From Macrococcus lamae (lineage in GTDB: Bacteria; Bacillota; Bacilli; Staphylococcales; Staphylococcaceae), in NCBI RefSeq assembly GCF_004359545.1, contig NZ_SCWB01000005.1, positions 52,320-116,319 of the forward strand: 64,000 bases of DNA, read 5' to 3'. The notes beneath the pieces are model-generated. The model made no database searches. It had not been told where the DNA came from and saw only the letters and a list, made by a program, of their open reading frames with translations. This document shows, one piece after another, positions 1 through 8,382 of this stretch. Positions within the stretch are counted from its first letter, which is position 1. Each line of letters opens with the position of its first letter. The position numbers were made by a program, and so were the translations under genes.

Positions 1-30
1 TCTCATAAATACATGATAACGGCGTAAACA

Positions 31-519
31 CTAAAAATTCACATTCACATCAATAAAGAACCATACGACCATGATCACCAGTATCAGAAACTTCGCAAAT
101 GTGCTGGTGAGAAAGCCAAACAGTGAACCGATACTCGCCTTTACTGCATGTTCAAGATCACGGAGCACAATCAACTCCACAATCAGTACCGCCACTAGTG
201 GCACTAAAATAATTCCGAACGGCGGAAAGACAAAACTGCCGGCAATAACACTGACTGCTGCTGTGATTTCTCCTGCTTTGCTGCCGCCGAAGCGTTTCAC
301 AAAATAACTGCCAGCGACATAATCACTCACGAGACTGATTATTGTCAGTACTGCCATCACTACCCAGAAAATCCATGATAACTTATTATCGTCAATCAGA
401 AAGTGATAAAGAAAAAATCCAACCCACATCATCAATATTCCTGGAATGACCGGCATGACAAGACCTGCAAATGCCACGATAAATGCAGCGATAATCAATA
501 GCCATATTAATGCACTCAT
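31..519 (-). CDS. DUF456 family small membrane protein
   Basis: A 162-residue, strongly hydrophobic protein with about four to five membrane segments. The N-terminal part carries the Pro/Gly pattern typical of DUF456 (VMPVIPGILMMWVG, residues about 21-34), followed by a short polar stretch and a GGSKAGE turn near residue 80. The function of the family is unknown. Its ATG overlaps the stop of the upstream MFS gene by four bases (ATGA), so the two are almost certainly co-translated. It acts in the cytoplasmic membrane. The family call is from memory of the motif. Confidence 0.8.
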   Translation of the reverse strand: MSALIWLLIIAAFIVAFAGLVMPVIPGILMMWVGFFLYHFLIDDNKLSWIFWVVMAVLTIISLVSDYVAGSYFVKRFGGSKAGEITAAVSVIAGSFVFPPFGIILVPLVAVLIVELIVLRDLEHAVKASIGSLFGFLTSTFAKFLILVIMVVWFFIDVNVNF

Positions 520-1718
520 ATAATATCCTCCATTTTAACCGGTTTAGTAAAAATCAGTAATACAAATGCTAATGCTATAAAGGCCGCTGACACGTAAAAG
601 ACGTTCCCCAGTCCTACGATATCACTCATGACCCCGCCTAACAGGTTGCCGAGCAATTGTCCTGCAATCATAGCATTTGAAAATAGCGTTGAGGCATAAC
701 CCGGGAAATCAGGGAGAATGTCCTGGAAGTAACTGATACCGAGTCCAAGCAGTATCGCAAGAAAGAACGCAAGCGCAAGCTGTCCTATAAGCATCGCTGT
801 CACTGAATTGAAGAGTCCGATTGACAGGAAATAACCGCCCCCTAATACAGCGCCGATCATCAGCAATGTTCTTGACTGAAATCTGCTCGCAAGCATACCG
901 AGGATAATCATAAACGGTACTTCCAGTCCTGCACAAAGGCTTGCAAGGTATCCGACATTATTTTCAGATTCATTCAAGTGCTCTGTTACGAATAACGGCA
1001 TATTCAATGTGTACATCCATTGTCCGACGTGCAGCATGACAAAAGCTAGAAACGGAATTAATAAATTCATATCTTTTAATAAGTTCGGCGCCACAGGTTC
1101 TACATAATTCTGAGTTCTTGCTGGAGCTACAGTCTTAATATCTTTGAAAAATAGAATCATTGATAGAAGGACAATTACGTTCAGTACAATGGTTCCTCCG
1201 AAAAGTCCATCATAGCCGAAACGACTTAACAGTATAGTACCGACTAACGGTCCGAACAAAAATCCGAGACTGAACATTGACCTGAGTACTGTATTCGCAA
1301 ATACAGCATTTCTACTCGATGCCGATACATTGATACTTTCACGAGCTGATGCATACATCTGCGGCATAGCTGGCGCGGCAAATCCCGTGAATATTGTATA
1401 GAGTACAATAAACCATAATACTTGGTGTACAAAGAAGTAGACACTGAACGCGAGACTTGCCATCAGCAGTGAAAAGATAATCAGCCATTTCCGATTGATA
1501 CGTCCAGTGTCAGAAAATCGACCGATGAATGTATTCATCATAAATCCTGCCAGTGCAGCAAGCGCCATCAACAAACCATACTGTCCTTTTGTCATACCCA
1601 GCTCCTGAGTCGCATAGAGAATAAAAAATGGAACTGTTACGGCAAGACCCATACCGAGAAGCGCCATATTGATCAGGAATAATTTGTAGTTCTTAATACT
1701 CAACAGCTGAATAAACAT
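516..1718 (-). CDS. MFS transporter, sugar-efflux (SET)-like
   Basis: A 400-residue protein with twelve predicted membrane helices in two halves and a short central loop around residues 195-215, the size and layout of the major facilitator superfamily. The helix 2-3 loop reads GRFSDTGRINRKW, an MFS motif A variant. The C-terminal half (YFQDILPDFPGYASTLFSNAM) resembles SetA/SetB sugar efflux proteins, so export of sugars or analogues is the best guess, with multidrug efflux the alternative. It is transcribed with the DUF456 gene through a 4-base overlap. The divergent MOSC gene starts 80 bp away. Confidence 0.7.
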   Translation of the reverse strand: MFIQLLSIKNYKLFLINMALLGMGLAVTVPFFILYATQELGMTKGQYGLLMALAALAGFMMNTFIGRFSDTGRINRKWLIIFSLLMASLAFSVYFFVHQVLWFIVLYTIFTGFAAPAMPQMYASARESINVSASSRNAVFANTVLRSMFSLGFLFGPLVGTILLSRFGYDGLFGGTIVLNVIVLLSMILFFKDIKTVAPARTQNYVEPVAPNLLKDMNLLIPFLAFVMLHVGQWMYTLNMPLFVTEHLNESENNVGYLASLCAGLEVPFMIILGMLASRFQSRTLLMIGAVLGGGYFLSIGLFNSVTAMLIGQLALAFFLAILLGLGISYFQDILPDFPGYASTLFSNAMIAGQLLGNLLGGVMSDIVGLGNVFYVSAAFIALAFVLLIFTKPVKMEDII

Positions 1719-1798
1719 AGTTTCACAAACTTTCTTCTAAGTGATATTGTTTAATTATATAGGAATTCAATCGAACGAAAAAGAGCGGGGAAACATTC

Positions 1799-2449
1799 AT
1801 GGAATATAAAATCATTAAAATATGTACTGGTAAAATCAAGACAGAAGTATTCGATTCCCATCCTCCGAAAAAAACAGCTGTTTCTAAATCCCCTATTCAG
1901 CAACCGACGTATGTATCATACCTGGGGCTTGAGGGAGACGAACATGAATATCATGGTCATGGAGGTGTTGATAAAGCTATTTGCCTTTATGACCAACTCG
2001 ATTATGATTTATGGCGTCCCTATATTGAAATAATGCCGGAATATGCGTTGTTCGGAGAAAATATCACAACAGTCGGTCTGACAAAGGACAACATTGCTAT
2101 CGGTGATACATTTAAGTTCGGGTCAGCTGTAATTCAAGTTACAGAAGGACGTGGTCCGTGTCAAACAATTGCCAAGAAATACAATGTGCCGAACCTTGTC
2201 AAACTGATGAGTGCAGCCCATGCAACCGGATGTTACTTCAGAGTACTTGAAGAGGGTCTGGTTGAGCCGGACAGTCAGCTTGAACTGCTTAGTAAACACC
2301 CCATTCAGTTCACTATTGACGAATATAATGCTTTAAAATACACCGCCAAGAAAAATAAATGTTTACTCGAAAAAGCACTGAAAGTTGATGCTTTACCAGA
2401 AGAGGATCAAGTTAAGTTCAGAAAACAATTACTCAAACTCACAACTTAA
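1799..2449 (+). CDS. MOSC domain protein (YiiM-like)
   Basis: A 216-residue cytosolic protein. The MOSC core (about residues 45-165) shows the GDEHEYHGHGGVDKAICLY segment near residues 46-64, a FGENITT motif, and GRGPCQTIAKKY with the conserved cysteine near residue 120. The C-terminal helical tail is typical of YiiM. MOSC proteins handle the molybdenum cofactor or sulfur. YiiM-type members contribute to resistance against N-hydroxylated base analogues. The start ATG follows GCGGGG. It is monocistronic and divergent from the sugar-efflux-like MFS gene. The family is clear; the substrate is unknown. Confidence 0.85.
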   Translation: MEYKIIKICTGKIKTEVFDSHPPKKTAVSKSPIQQPTYVSYLGLEGDEHEYHGHGGVDKAICLYDQLDYDLWRPYIEIMPEYALFGENITTVGLTKDNIAIGDTFKFGSAVIQVTEGRGPCQTIAKKYNVPNLVKLMSAAHATGCYFRVLEEGLVEPDSQLELLSKHPIQFTIDEYNALKYTAKKNKCLLEKALKVDALPEEDQVKFRKQLLKLTT

Positions 2450-2499
2450 GGAATAGAACTGTAATTTTTTCTATTCGCTACGTTCCAATTTCTATAACT

Positions 2500-3357
2500 T
2501 TAAAGCGCTGCTTCCTTCTTCATTAACTCAATAAATGCTTTGACTTGAGGAAGTGCCAGCACGTCATTCTCATAACTGATATAGGTTTCCCTCACTAATT
2601 GATGCTGATTGACTTGAAGCAGTTCTACTTCAAACTGCTCAAGATCGATATCTCCGATTACGATTTCCGGAAGTACTGTAACTCCTACACCAGATAACAA
2701 CAGCTCTTTGCACGTTGCAATCTGATCGGTCTTAATCTGCGGCGCATAAGTTTGATTGAACTGCTCGGTGTACCACAGTTCTATCTCCTTCAGGTAAACA
2801 GGATCCGCCTGAAATTCAATCATCGGCAAAGTATCCAGCTGTTTTTTCTTAGCCTTCGGATAGATGAAGTAATGTTTATCCGTCAGCAGCACATCATTAT
2901 TGAGATTCATAATTTTCATGCCGCGGATGACTGATACATGAAAATCATGACGGTTCGCCATGATTCTACCGCTCGAACCGACTTGCAGCTGAATTTTCAC
3001 TTCCGGGTATAGTTCGACGTAATGCCCAAGAACACGCGGTAATATCGTATGACCGATTAATGATGACACACCTATTGACAGCTTACCATTGACAATCCCT
3101 TCAGATGACTGAATCATTTCTTTCAGATTCATTTCTTCCTTCAGCATTTTGCGGGCATGCTGAAGAATAATTTCACCATTGGTCGTGACAATCAGTTTTT
3201 TCTTCGTGCGGATAAAAATATCTGTCCCCCATTCCTGTTCAATGGATTTCAGACGCTGACTGACAGCAGGCTGTGAAATATAAAGCGTGTCCGCCGCTTT
3301 TCTTAAAGTTTCTTCATCTGCAAGCGCAACTAGCAGACGATAATCATCGATTTTCAT
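2500..3357 (-). CDS. LysR family transcriptional regulator
   Basis: A 285-residue LysR-type regulator of standard length. The winged helix-turn-helix is at residues 1-60 (AADTLYISQPAVSQRLKSIE), followed by the linker helix and a periplasmic-binding-protein-like effector domain at about residues 88-280. The ATG was chosen because AGGAGG lies six bases upstream. The gene is divergent from the SDR gene at 3566, the usual arrangement for a LysR regulator and its target. The SDR, however, has its own SigB-like promoter, so the target is not certain. The effector cannot be predicted. Confidence 0.88.
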   Translation of the reverse strand: MKIDDYRLLVALADEETLRKAADTLYISQPAVSQRLKSIEQEWGTDIFIRTKKKLIVTTNGEIILQHARKMLKEEMNLKEMIQSSEGIVNGKLSIGVSSLIGHTILPRVLGHYVELYPEVKIQLQVGSSGRIMANRHDFHVSVIRGMKIMNLNNDVLLTDKHYFIYPKAKKKQLDTLPMIEFQADPVYLKEIELWYTEQFNQTYAPQIKTDQIATCKELLLSGVGVTVLPEIVIGDIDLEQFEVELLQVNQHQLVRETYISYENDVLALPQVKAFIELMKKEAAL

Positions 3358-3503
3358 CCATAACCTCCTATCAGTAACATCCGAGTAATTTCTTCTATTA
3401 TATCAGATAACCTGGCAGGTCTATCTATCGAATCAGTATTCTACAAATTAAGCAATTTTAATCGGTTATGATATTTTTTTATATTTGAAGAGTCATACGC
3501 ATT

Positions 3504-3528
3504 GTTTTACCTCTATTAATTGAGGTAT
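3504..3528 (+). promoter_or_regulatory. SigB-like promoter of the SDR gene
   Basis: GTTTTA at 3504-3509 and AGGTAT at 3523-3528 are separated by 13 bases. Each box differs by one base from the SigB consensus GTTTAA / GGGTAT, with correct spacing. The transcript would start about 30 bp before the ATG at 3566. The Bacillus homologue of the SDR (general stress protein 39 type) is SigB controlled, which agrees. Confidence 0.55.
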
Positions 3529-3565
3529 AGACTAATAACAAATCAATATAAAATGAGGTGTAATA

Positions 3566-4435
3566 ATGGATAAATTTGAAAAAATTGATAAAGAGATTAA
3601 AGGTTATACGCAAAGCAAACAACCAGGCAGTGAACGCGAGATGGACCCTAAGCCGATTGCTGAAGATGAGGATTATCAGGCTGGCGGCAAATTAAAAGGT
3701 AAGGTGGCTCTGATTACAGGTGGCGACTCTGGTATCGGTCGCGCAGTTGCGATTCTTTACGCTAAGGAGGGTGCAGACGTTGCCATCGGTTATTATGATG
3801 AGACAGATGATGCAGATAATACAGTGAAACGTCTTGAAGAAATAGGAGTTAAAGCTAAATCTTATGCGTTCGATCTAAAAGATGTTGAGCAATGCAAGAA
3901 ATTAGTCACTGATGTTGTCACTGATTTCGGCAAGTTGAATATTCTTGTCAATAATGGTGGTGTTCAGTTCCCTCAGGAAGATTTTCTTGATGTGACACCC
4001 GAACAGATTCAGACGACATTCTCTACAAATATATTCGGTATGATGTATTTATCTCAGGCAGCGATTCCACATTTATCTGAAGGGGATACCATCATTAATA
4101 CAAGCAGTGTCACAGCATATCGTGGTTCTGATACATTAATCGATTACTCAGCGACTAAAGGTGCTATCACTGCCTTTACCCGTTCTCTTGCACAGCATTT
4201 AGCGCCTAAGAAAATCCGTGTGAACAGTGTTGCACCGGGTCCAATCTATACACCGCTTATTCCGGCGACTTTCCCAGCTGAAAAAGTTGAAAAACATGGT
4301 CAGGAAACAGCACTTGAACGACGCGGTCAACCAAGTGAAAATGCACCGGCATATGTATTTCTTGCTTCAAAAGATTCTACTTATATTACTGGGCAGGCGA
4401 TACACATCAACGGCGGAGACTATATTTCAAGTTAA
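3566..4435 (+). CDS. SDR oxidoreductase, general-stress-protein 39 type
   Basis: A 289-residue classical short-chain dehydrogenase with the roughly 45-residue N-terminal extension typical of the YdaD/YhdF/YghA group. Visible motifs are TGGDSGIG (NAD(P) binding, near residue 51), VNNGG in place of NNAG, NTSS as the catalytic serine region, and YSATKG as the catalytic Tyr and Lys. The C-terminus TGQAIHINGGDY is characteristic. It is likely a cytosolic NADP-dependent aldehyde or alcohol oxidoreductase acting in stress. The ribosome site is GAGGTG. It is monocistronic and ends at a perfect palindrome. Confidence 0.88.
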   Translation: MDKFEKIDKEIKGYTQSKQPGSEREMDPKPIAEDEDYQAGGKLKGKVALITGGDSGIGRAVAILYAKEGADVAIGYYDETDDADNTVKRLEEIGVKAKSYAFDLKDVEQCKKLVTDVVTDFGKLNILVNNGGVQFPQEDFLDVTPEQIQTTFSTNIFGMMYLSQAAIPHLSEGDTIINTSSVTAYRGSDTLIDYSATKGAITAFTRSLAQHLAPKKIRVNSVAPGPIYTPLIPATFPAEKVEKHGQETALERRGQPSENAPAYVFLASKDSTYITGQAIHINGGDYISS

Positions 4436-4439
4436 ATTT

Positions 4440-4488
4440 AACCAAAAACACCATCAGACAATTAATTGTCTGATGGTGTTATTTTTTT
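4440..4488. terminator. bidirectional terminator
   Basis: A perfect 34-base palindrome (4447-4480, arms AACACCATCAGACAATT and its complement) flanked by A and T runs. It serves both the SDR gene and the convergent DUF402 gene, whose last codons lie inside the palindrome. Confidence 0.9.
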
Positions 4489-5001
4489 ACGGCAGTAATC
4501 TATAGTCGTCTTGAACGTCTCAAAATCTTTCTGAATATTATTCATAATTTGATGAGCTGTCTGATAAGCAAAATCATACTGTTCTTTTGTAATACTGCCT
4601 TTTTTAAGTGCAAATTTCAAATCTACTTCATCTACAAGTTCATAAGCTCCGTTCGGCAGCACTAGGACATCTAGAAATAAATCGTGTGCACGTGCTTCGC
4701 CAAGCTCGATAACATTCTGTTCATTGATATCGATATAATACTGAACTGGTCGGCCGTAATTATCATACATTGCTGTAATGCTGAAAGGCTTATTTTTTGG
4801 CAATAATTGCAGCCACTGATAACCGGTATCAGCTACTGTTATGAATTTTCCTACTACTTCAACCTGTAAGGGAGATTTGACTTTCTGCATTGTCACTAGA
4901 CCTACGATTCCATCAAATCGTTCATCTTCAAGTCGAATTTCCTTGTAGTCTCGTCTCTGCAATCTACGCCAATGCCTTTTATCGATGTATTTTATCTTCA
5001 A
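4462..5001 (-). CDS. DUF402 protein (Ntdp-like phosphatase paralogue)
   Basis: A 179-residue cytosolic protein of the DUF402 family, whose studied member Ntdp hydrolyses nucleoside tri- and diphosphates. The central signature LFLDVLVLPNGAYELVDE (near residues 118-135) and the helical C-terminus fit. I place the start at TTG 5001 because AAGGAG lies nine bases upstream. The ATG at 5025 has no ribosome site and would read through the Shine-Dalgarno. The stop lies within the shared palindromic terminator. It may be a second paralogue rather than the main Ntdp. Confidence 0.75.
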   Translation of the reverse strand: MKIKYIDKRHWRRLQRRDYKEIRLEDERFDGIVGLVTMQKVKSPLQVEVVGKFITVADTGYQWLQLLPKNKPFSITAMYDNYGRPVQYYIDINEQNVIELGEARAHDLFLDVLVLPNGAYELVDEVDLKFALKKGSITKEQYDFAYQTAHQIMNNIQKDFETFKTTIDYCRKKITPSDN

Positions 5002-5085
5002 GTCGTCCAACTCCTTACAAATCATTATATAAAAATAAACAAGTTGAAGAAATAGTTAATTTCAACTTGTTCATTTTATAATTAT

Positions 5086-6945
5086 TTACGCTTCGTCAGA
5101 ACGATAGTGTTCTTTATCTTTCAAGAAGAATGCGAGAACAAACGCAAGGAAACTAAGGGCAGTTGCCAGCCAGAATGCATCAGTGATGCCATTGACTGTA
5201 GCGAGTTGCTGAAGTTTACCCATAATCATCTGAAGCCCCGCATTACTTGAACCGACAGATTGTCCCATCTGGTTCAGTTGATCCATCGTCGAAGGATGTG
5301 TTTTATCCATCGCGTTCGCCATATCACCGATGTGTGCAGTTGCCTGCTGTGTCATGACGGTTACAAGAATTGCTGTGCCGATTGAACCGGCAAGCTGACG
5401 AACTGTATTGCTGACTGCATTACCATGAGGAATCAAACGACCCGGCAATGCGTTCATACCAGCTGTCATAATCGGCATCATGATAAACGACATACCGAAT
5501 GAGCGAAGAACATAAATTCCTAATATTGTTCTATATGAAGTGTCTAAGTTAATACGTGTCAGTTCCCATGTCGCATATGTCATTATCGCGAGGCCGAAAA
5601 TAGCAAGCGGTTTAATACCAAACTTATCAAACAGACGACCTGCTATTGGTCCCATAATACCCATCAATAATGAACCTGGCAATAATAACAGACCTGAATC
5701 GAGCGGTGAGAAACCTCGAATGGATTGCAAGTAGATCGGCAACAGAATCATACCGCCGAATAAAGCCATCGTCACGATGATATTAATTAACAGCGTAAAT
5801 GAAAATCCTGAATATTTCAGAACTTGCAAGTCCATCATCGGTAATTTCATTGTTAATTCTCTTACGGCAAATGCTACTATAAAAATCAGACCGATGAGAA
5901 TCGTTGAGATAACAATGGCTGAATCCCATCCTTTGTTACCCGCTTCACTGAAACCGTACAATAAGCTACCGAAGCCGATTGTACTGAAGATAACTCCTAG
6001 TACATCCAATTTCGCTTTGAAAGTCGGTTGTGCAATCTTGAACCAGAATGTACCGATTATCAATGAAATCAATCCGACGATAAACATACCGTAGAACATC
6101 ACGTTCCAGTGATAATTCTGGATAACCCATCCTGTCAATGTCGGTCCGATTGCTGGTGCAAGGATAAAAGCGATACCCATTGTACCCATCGCTGCCCCAC
6201 GTTTATCAGGAGGGAATATCGTCATGAATACATTAGTCCCAAGCGGCATCAATATACCCGCTCCGACTGCCTGAACGACACGTCCAGTCATCATCATTGG
6301 GAAGTTAGTAGAAAGCGCACAAATAATCGAACCAATTGTAAAAAACGTCATCGCAGTTAAAAATAACTGTCGATATGTAAATCTTTGAATCATAAATGCG
6401 CTAATTGGGACAAGTATCCCGTTCACTAACATGAATCCTGTTGTCAACCACTGCGCAGTTGCTGTTGAAACATTAAAGTCACTGATCATAACAGGCAGTG
6501 CTACATTGATCAATGTCTGATTCAGTATAGCGACGAACATCCCAATCATCAAAGCAGTAACGATTTTGCCTGTTGTAATACCTTTACCTAATGTATGTGA
6601 AGGTTTAGCTACTCTTTGTTGAATAGGTTCTTCTTCAGCTGCTTCTTCTTCATATGGCTGTTCGACAACAAGTTCTTCATCATCTTCATTATTGTAAAGA
6701 CCCGCTGTTTCTTCGCGGCGTGCTTCACTGTTGTAGATGACTTCGTTGTCTGTCTCGCGTTCGGGTCTTGGTGCAGGTTCTGGTCGAACAGTTTGTGCAT
6801 GCTGACGTTCATGTGTGTCGTGTGTCTGTGATGTCTCTACTTCAGGTTGGACCGTCTGATTTCTTCTGCGATTCAGCAGAAAACGATTCAATAGGAAGAA
6901 GATGACCAGTGACAGAAGGACATAGCCTATAATCATTGAGGTCAT
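5086..6945 (-). CDS. EmrB/QacA-type (DHA2) multidrug MFS transporter with N-terminal extension
   Basis: 619 residues. Residues 120-610 form a 14-helix DHA2 drug:H+ antiporter (TLINVALPVM motif in helix 1, WLTTGFMLVNG in helix 2, GAGILMPLG motif C region, APAIGPTLTGW). In front is an unusual extension: one membrane helix (residues 4-22), an RRR stop-transfer, and about 95 acidic, Glu/Pro-rich, disordered residues. The first ATG has AAGGAGG at good spacing, so the extension is translated. It lies 12 bp downstream of the EmrA-like adaptor in the same operon. The role is drug or fatty-acid export across the membrane; the substrate is not predictable. Confidence 0.88.
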   Translation of the reverse strand: MTSMIIGYVLLSLVIFFLLNRFLLNRRRNQTVQPEVETSQTHDTHERQHAQTVRPEPAPRPERETDNEVIYNSEARREETAGLYNNEDDEELVVEQPYEEEAAEEEPIQQRVAKPSHTLGKGITTGKIVTALMIGMFVAILNQTLINVALPVMISDFNVSTATAQWLTTGFMLVNGILVPISAFMIQRFTYRQLFLTAMTFFTIGSIICALSTNFPMMMTGRVVQAVGAGILMPLGTNVFMTIFPPDKRGAAMGTMGIAFILAPAIGPTLTGWVIQNYHWNVMFYGMFIVGLISLIIGTFWFKIAQPTFKAKLDVLGVIFSTIGFGSLLYGFSEAGNKGWDSAIVISTILIGLIFIVAFAVRELTMKLPMMDLQVLKYSGFSFTLLINIIVTMALFGGMILLPIYLQSIRGFSPLDSGLLLLPGSLLMGIMGPIAGRLFDKFGIKPLAIFGLAIMTYATWELTRINLDTSYRTILGIYVLRSFGMSFIMMPIMTAGMNALPGRLIPHGNAVSNTVRQLAGSIGTAILVTVMTQQATAHIGDMANAMDKTHPSTMDQLNQMGQSVGSSNAGLQMIMGKLQQLATVNGITDAFWLATALSFLAFVLAFFLKDKEHYRSDEA

Positions 6946-6957
6946 ACAAAAACCTCC

Positions 6958-7608
6958 TTAGTTTTTATGAATGCGTACAGTTACATTCATTCCTGGAATA
7001 ACGTCTAAAGATTTATCTTTTGATAATTTGATTTTTACTGGGACAACTTGAGTGACTTTTGTAAAGTTAGCATTACCATTTGAAGAAGGTAGTACAGAGA
7101 AACTTGAAGCAGTTGCTAAACCGATTTTTTCGATTTCACCGTCTAGTGTTGTATCTTTGTAGCCATCGACATAGACGTCTACGTCTTGACCTTCTTTGAC
7201 GCCGTCTAAATCTGTTTCTTTAATGTTAGCTGTGACATATAAGTCATTCATGTTGTAAGCGTAAGCGATAGGAGTTCCTGCACCAACGAAACCATTTTCA
7301 GTCGCTTGTGTTTTAACGATAGTTCCATCCTGAGGCATTGTGATATCTGTTTTCGATGGTTTACCGTCTTGACCCATACCAGTTACTGAACCGATCGAAG
7401 CGTCTTTTGCCACTTTATCTCCTGCTTCTTTATTGAATGATGTTAATTTACCGGCAACGGGACTTGCGATTGAAATCTGTGTGCCGTCGATTTTTGCGTT
7501 GTCTGTCTTTACGTAGTTCGTCGCTTCATCATAGAAATGAAACGCAGCGATACCGGCGATTGCCAGAACAACTAGTGTAAGGATATTGATTAATACTATT
7601 TTTCTCAT
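6958..7608 (-). CDS. HlyD/EmrA-type efflux adaptor
   Basis: A 216-residue single-pass membrane protein. The N-terminal anchor is at residues 5-23. A biotinyl-lipoyl-like barrel follows, split as NAKIDGTQISIASPVAGKL and DGTIVKTQATENGFVGAG, with a short or absent coiled-coil hairpin. The C-terminal beta-barrel ends VIPGMNVTVRI. It is short compared with Gram-negative EmrA, as expected without an outer membrane. It is the first gene of the efflux operon and probably couples the EmrB partner to the cell exterior. The gene is divergent from a TetR regulator. Confidence 0.88.
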   Translation of the reverse strand: MRKIVLINILTLVVLAIAGIAAFHFYDEATNYVKTDNAKIDGTQISIASPVAGKLTSFNKEAGDKVAKDASIGSVTGMGQDGKPSKTDITMPQDGTIVKTQATENGFVGAGTPIAYAYNMNDLYVTANIKETDLDGVKEGQDVDVYVDGYKDTTLDGEIEKIGLATASSFSVLPSSNGNANFTKVTQVVPVKIKLSKDKSLDVIPGMNVTVRIHKN

Positions 7609-7645
7609 TGTGATTCCTCCATTTGATATTTTTCACATAAGCTAT

Positions 7646-7700
7646 ATTATAGTCCCGTAAAAAAGACTTTCAACCAACAATATTTGTTTAAATGTCGGTT
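7646..7700 (-). promoter_or_regulatory. efflux operon promoter and candidate TetR operator
   Basis: On the minus strand TTGAAA (7673-7668) and TATAAT (7651-7646) are 16 bases apart, a good vegetative promoter 37 bp before the adaptor ATG. An imperfect inverted repeat, AACCAACA (7672-7679) and TGTCGGTT (7693-7700), abuts the -35 box. It matches 7 of 8 positions and is a plausible site for the divergent TetR protein. Confidence 0.55.
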
Positions 7701-7755
7701 TTACTTTAAAATAAGTCTGTTCGTTTAAAAAATAAAAAAGAAAAGTGATTATTTT

Positions 7756-8304
7756 ATGAAAGAAAAACAACTTACTATAGAACACGCATTTTTGAAGTTA
7801 CTGGAAGAACATCGATTCAGAAATATTACGATTAAGATGATCTGCGAAGCAGCTGAAATTAATCGCTCCACATTTTATGCGTACTATTTGGATAAATACG
7901 ATATGCTGGACCAAATGATCGATACACATCTATCTGTCATCGGCCAGTTTGTGGAAGAGACTTCGATGAATATGATGAACGCTGAAGACAAAAAACCGAT
8001 CATCAAAAAGTACTTTCTTGATTTATTCAGTTATATCTATCTTCATCAGCAGTTTTTCAGAGTACTGATTACTGTTCATCCAGCACAGAACTTTACGCAG
8101 AAGCTCATCAGTACACTTCATAAAAACTATTTGACATCCATTGCTGCGAACGGCGGTTCTTTAAAAGACCCTAAATACTTTGTCAACTATACGCTCGGTG
8201 GTCAGTTCGGCATCCTTTTTTTCTGGCTGCAGAATAACTGTAATGAGCCCCCGGAATTGATTGCAGACGTCGTTTATCGTAATATGCTTAAACTAAACCG
8301 ATAA
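7756..8304 (+). CDS. TetR/AcrR family regulator
   Basis: A 182-residue TetR-type repressor. The N-terminal helix-turn-helix is at residues 5-50 (ITIKMICEAAEINRSTFYAYY), followed by an all-helical ligand and dimerisation domain with a C-terminal segment typical of TetR_C_8-like regulators (YTLGGQFGILFFWLQNN). It is divergent from the EmrA/EmrB operon with an inverted repeat in between, so it most likely represses that pump and responds to its substrate. The ribosome site is weak (AAAAGTG), compatible with low regulator levels. Confidence 0.88.
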   Translation: MKEKQLTIEHAFLKLLEEHRFRNITIKMICEAAEINRSTFYAYYLDKYDMLDQMIDTHLSVIGQFVEETSMNMMNAEDKKPIIKKYFLDLFSYIYLHQQFFRVLITVHPAQNFTQKLISTLHKNYLTSIAANGGSLKDPKYFVNYTLGGQFGILFFWLQNNCNEPPELIADVVYRNMLKLNR

Positions 8305-8382
8305 TTATTAAAATCTTGTAAAAATACACAACCGCTGAAACAATTCATGTATAATAGGATTATTCAATGACGGAGGTAATGT

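Noticed and set aside
709..936. Small overlapping reading frame inside the MFS gene
   Set aside because: It is a shadow frame without a ribosome site, inside a conserved transporter gene. The same applies to many open frames opposite real genes in this window.
5540..6094. Plus-strand open frames opposite the drug pump
   Set aside because: They mirror hydrophobic codons of the pump and have no start signals.
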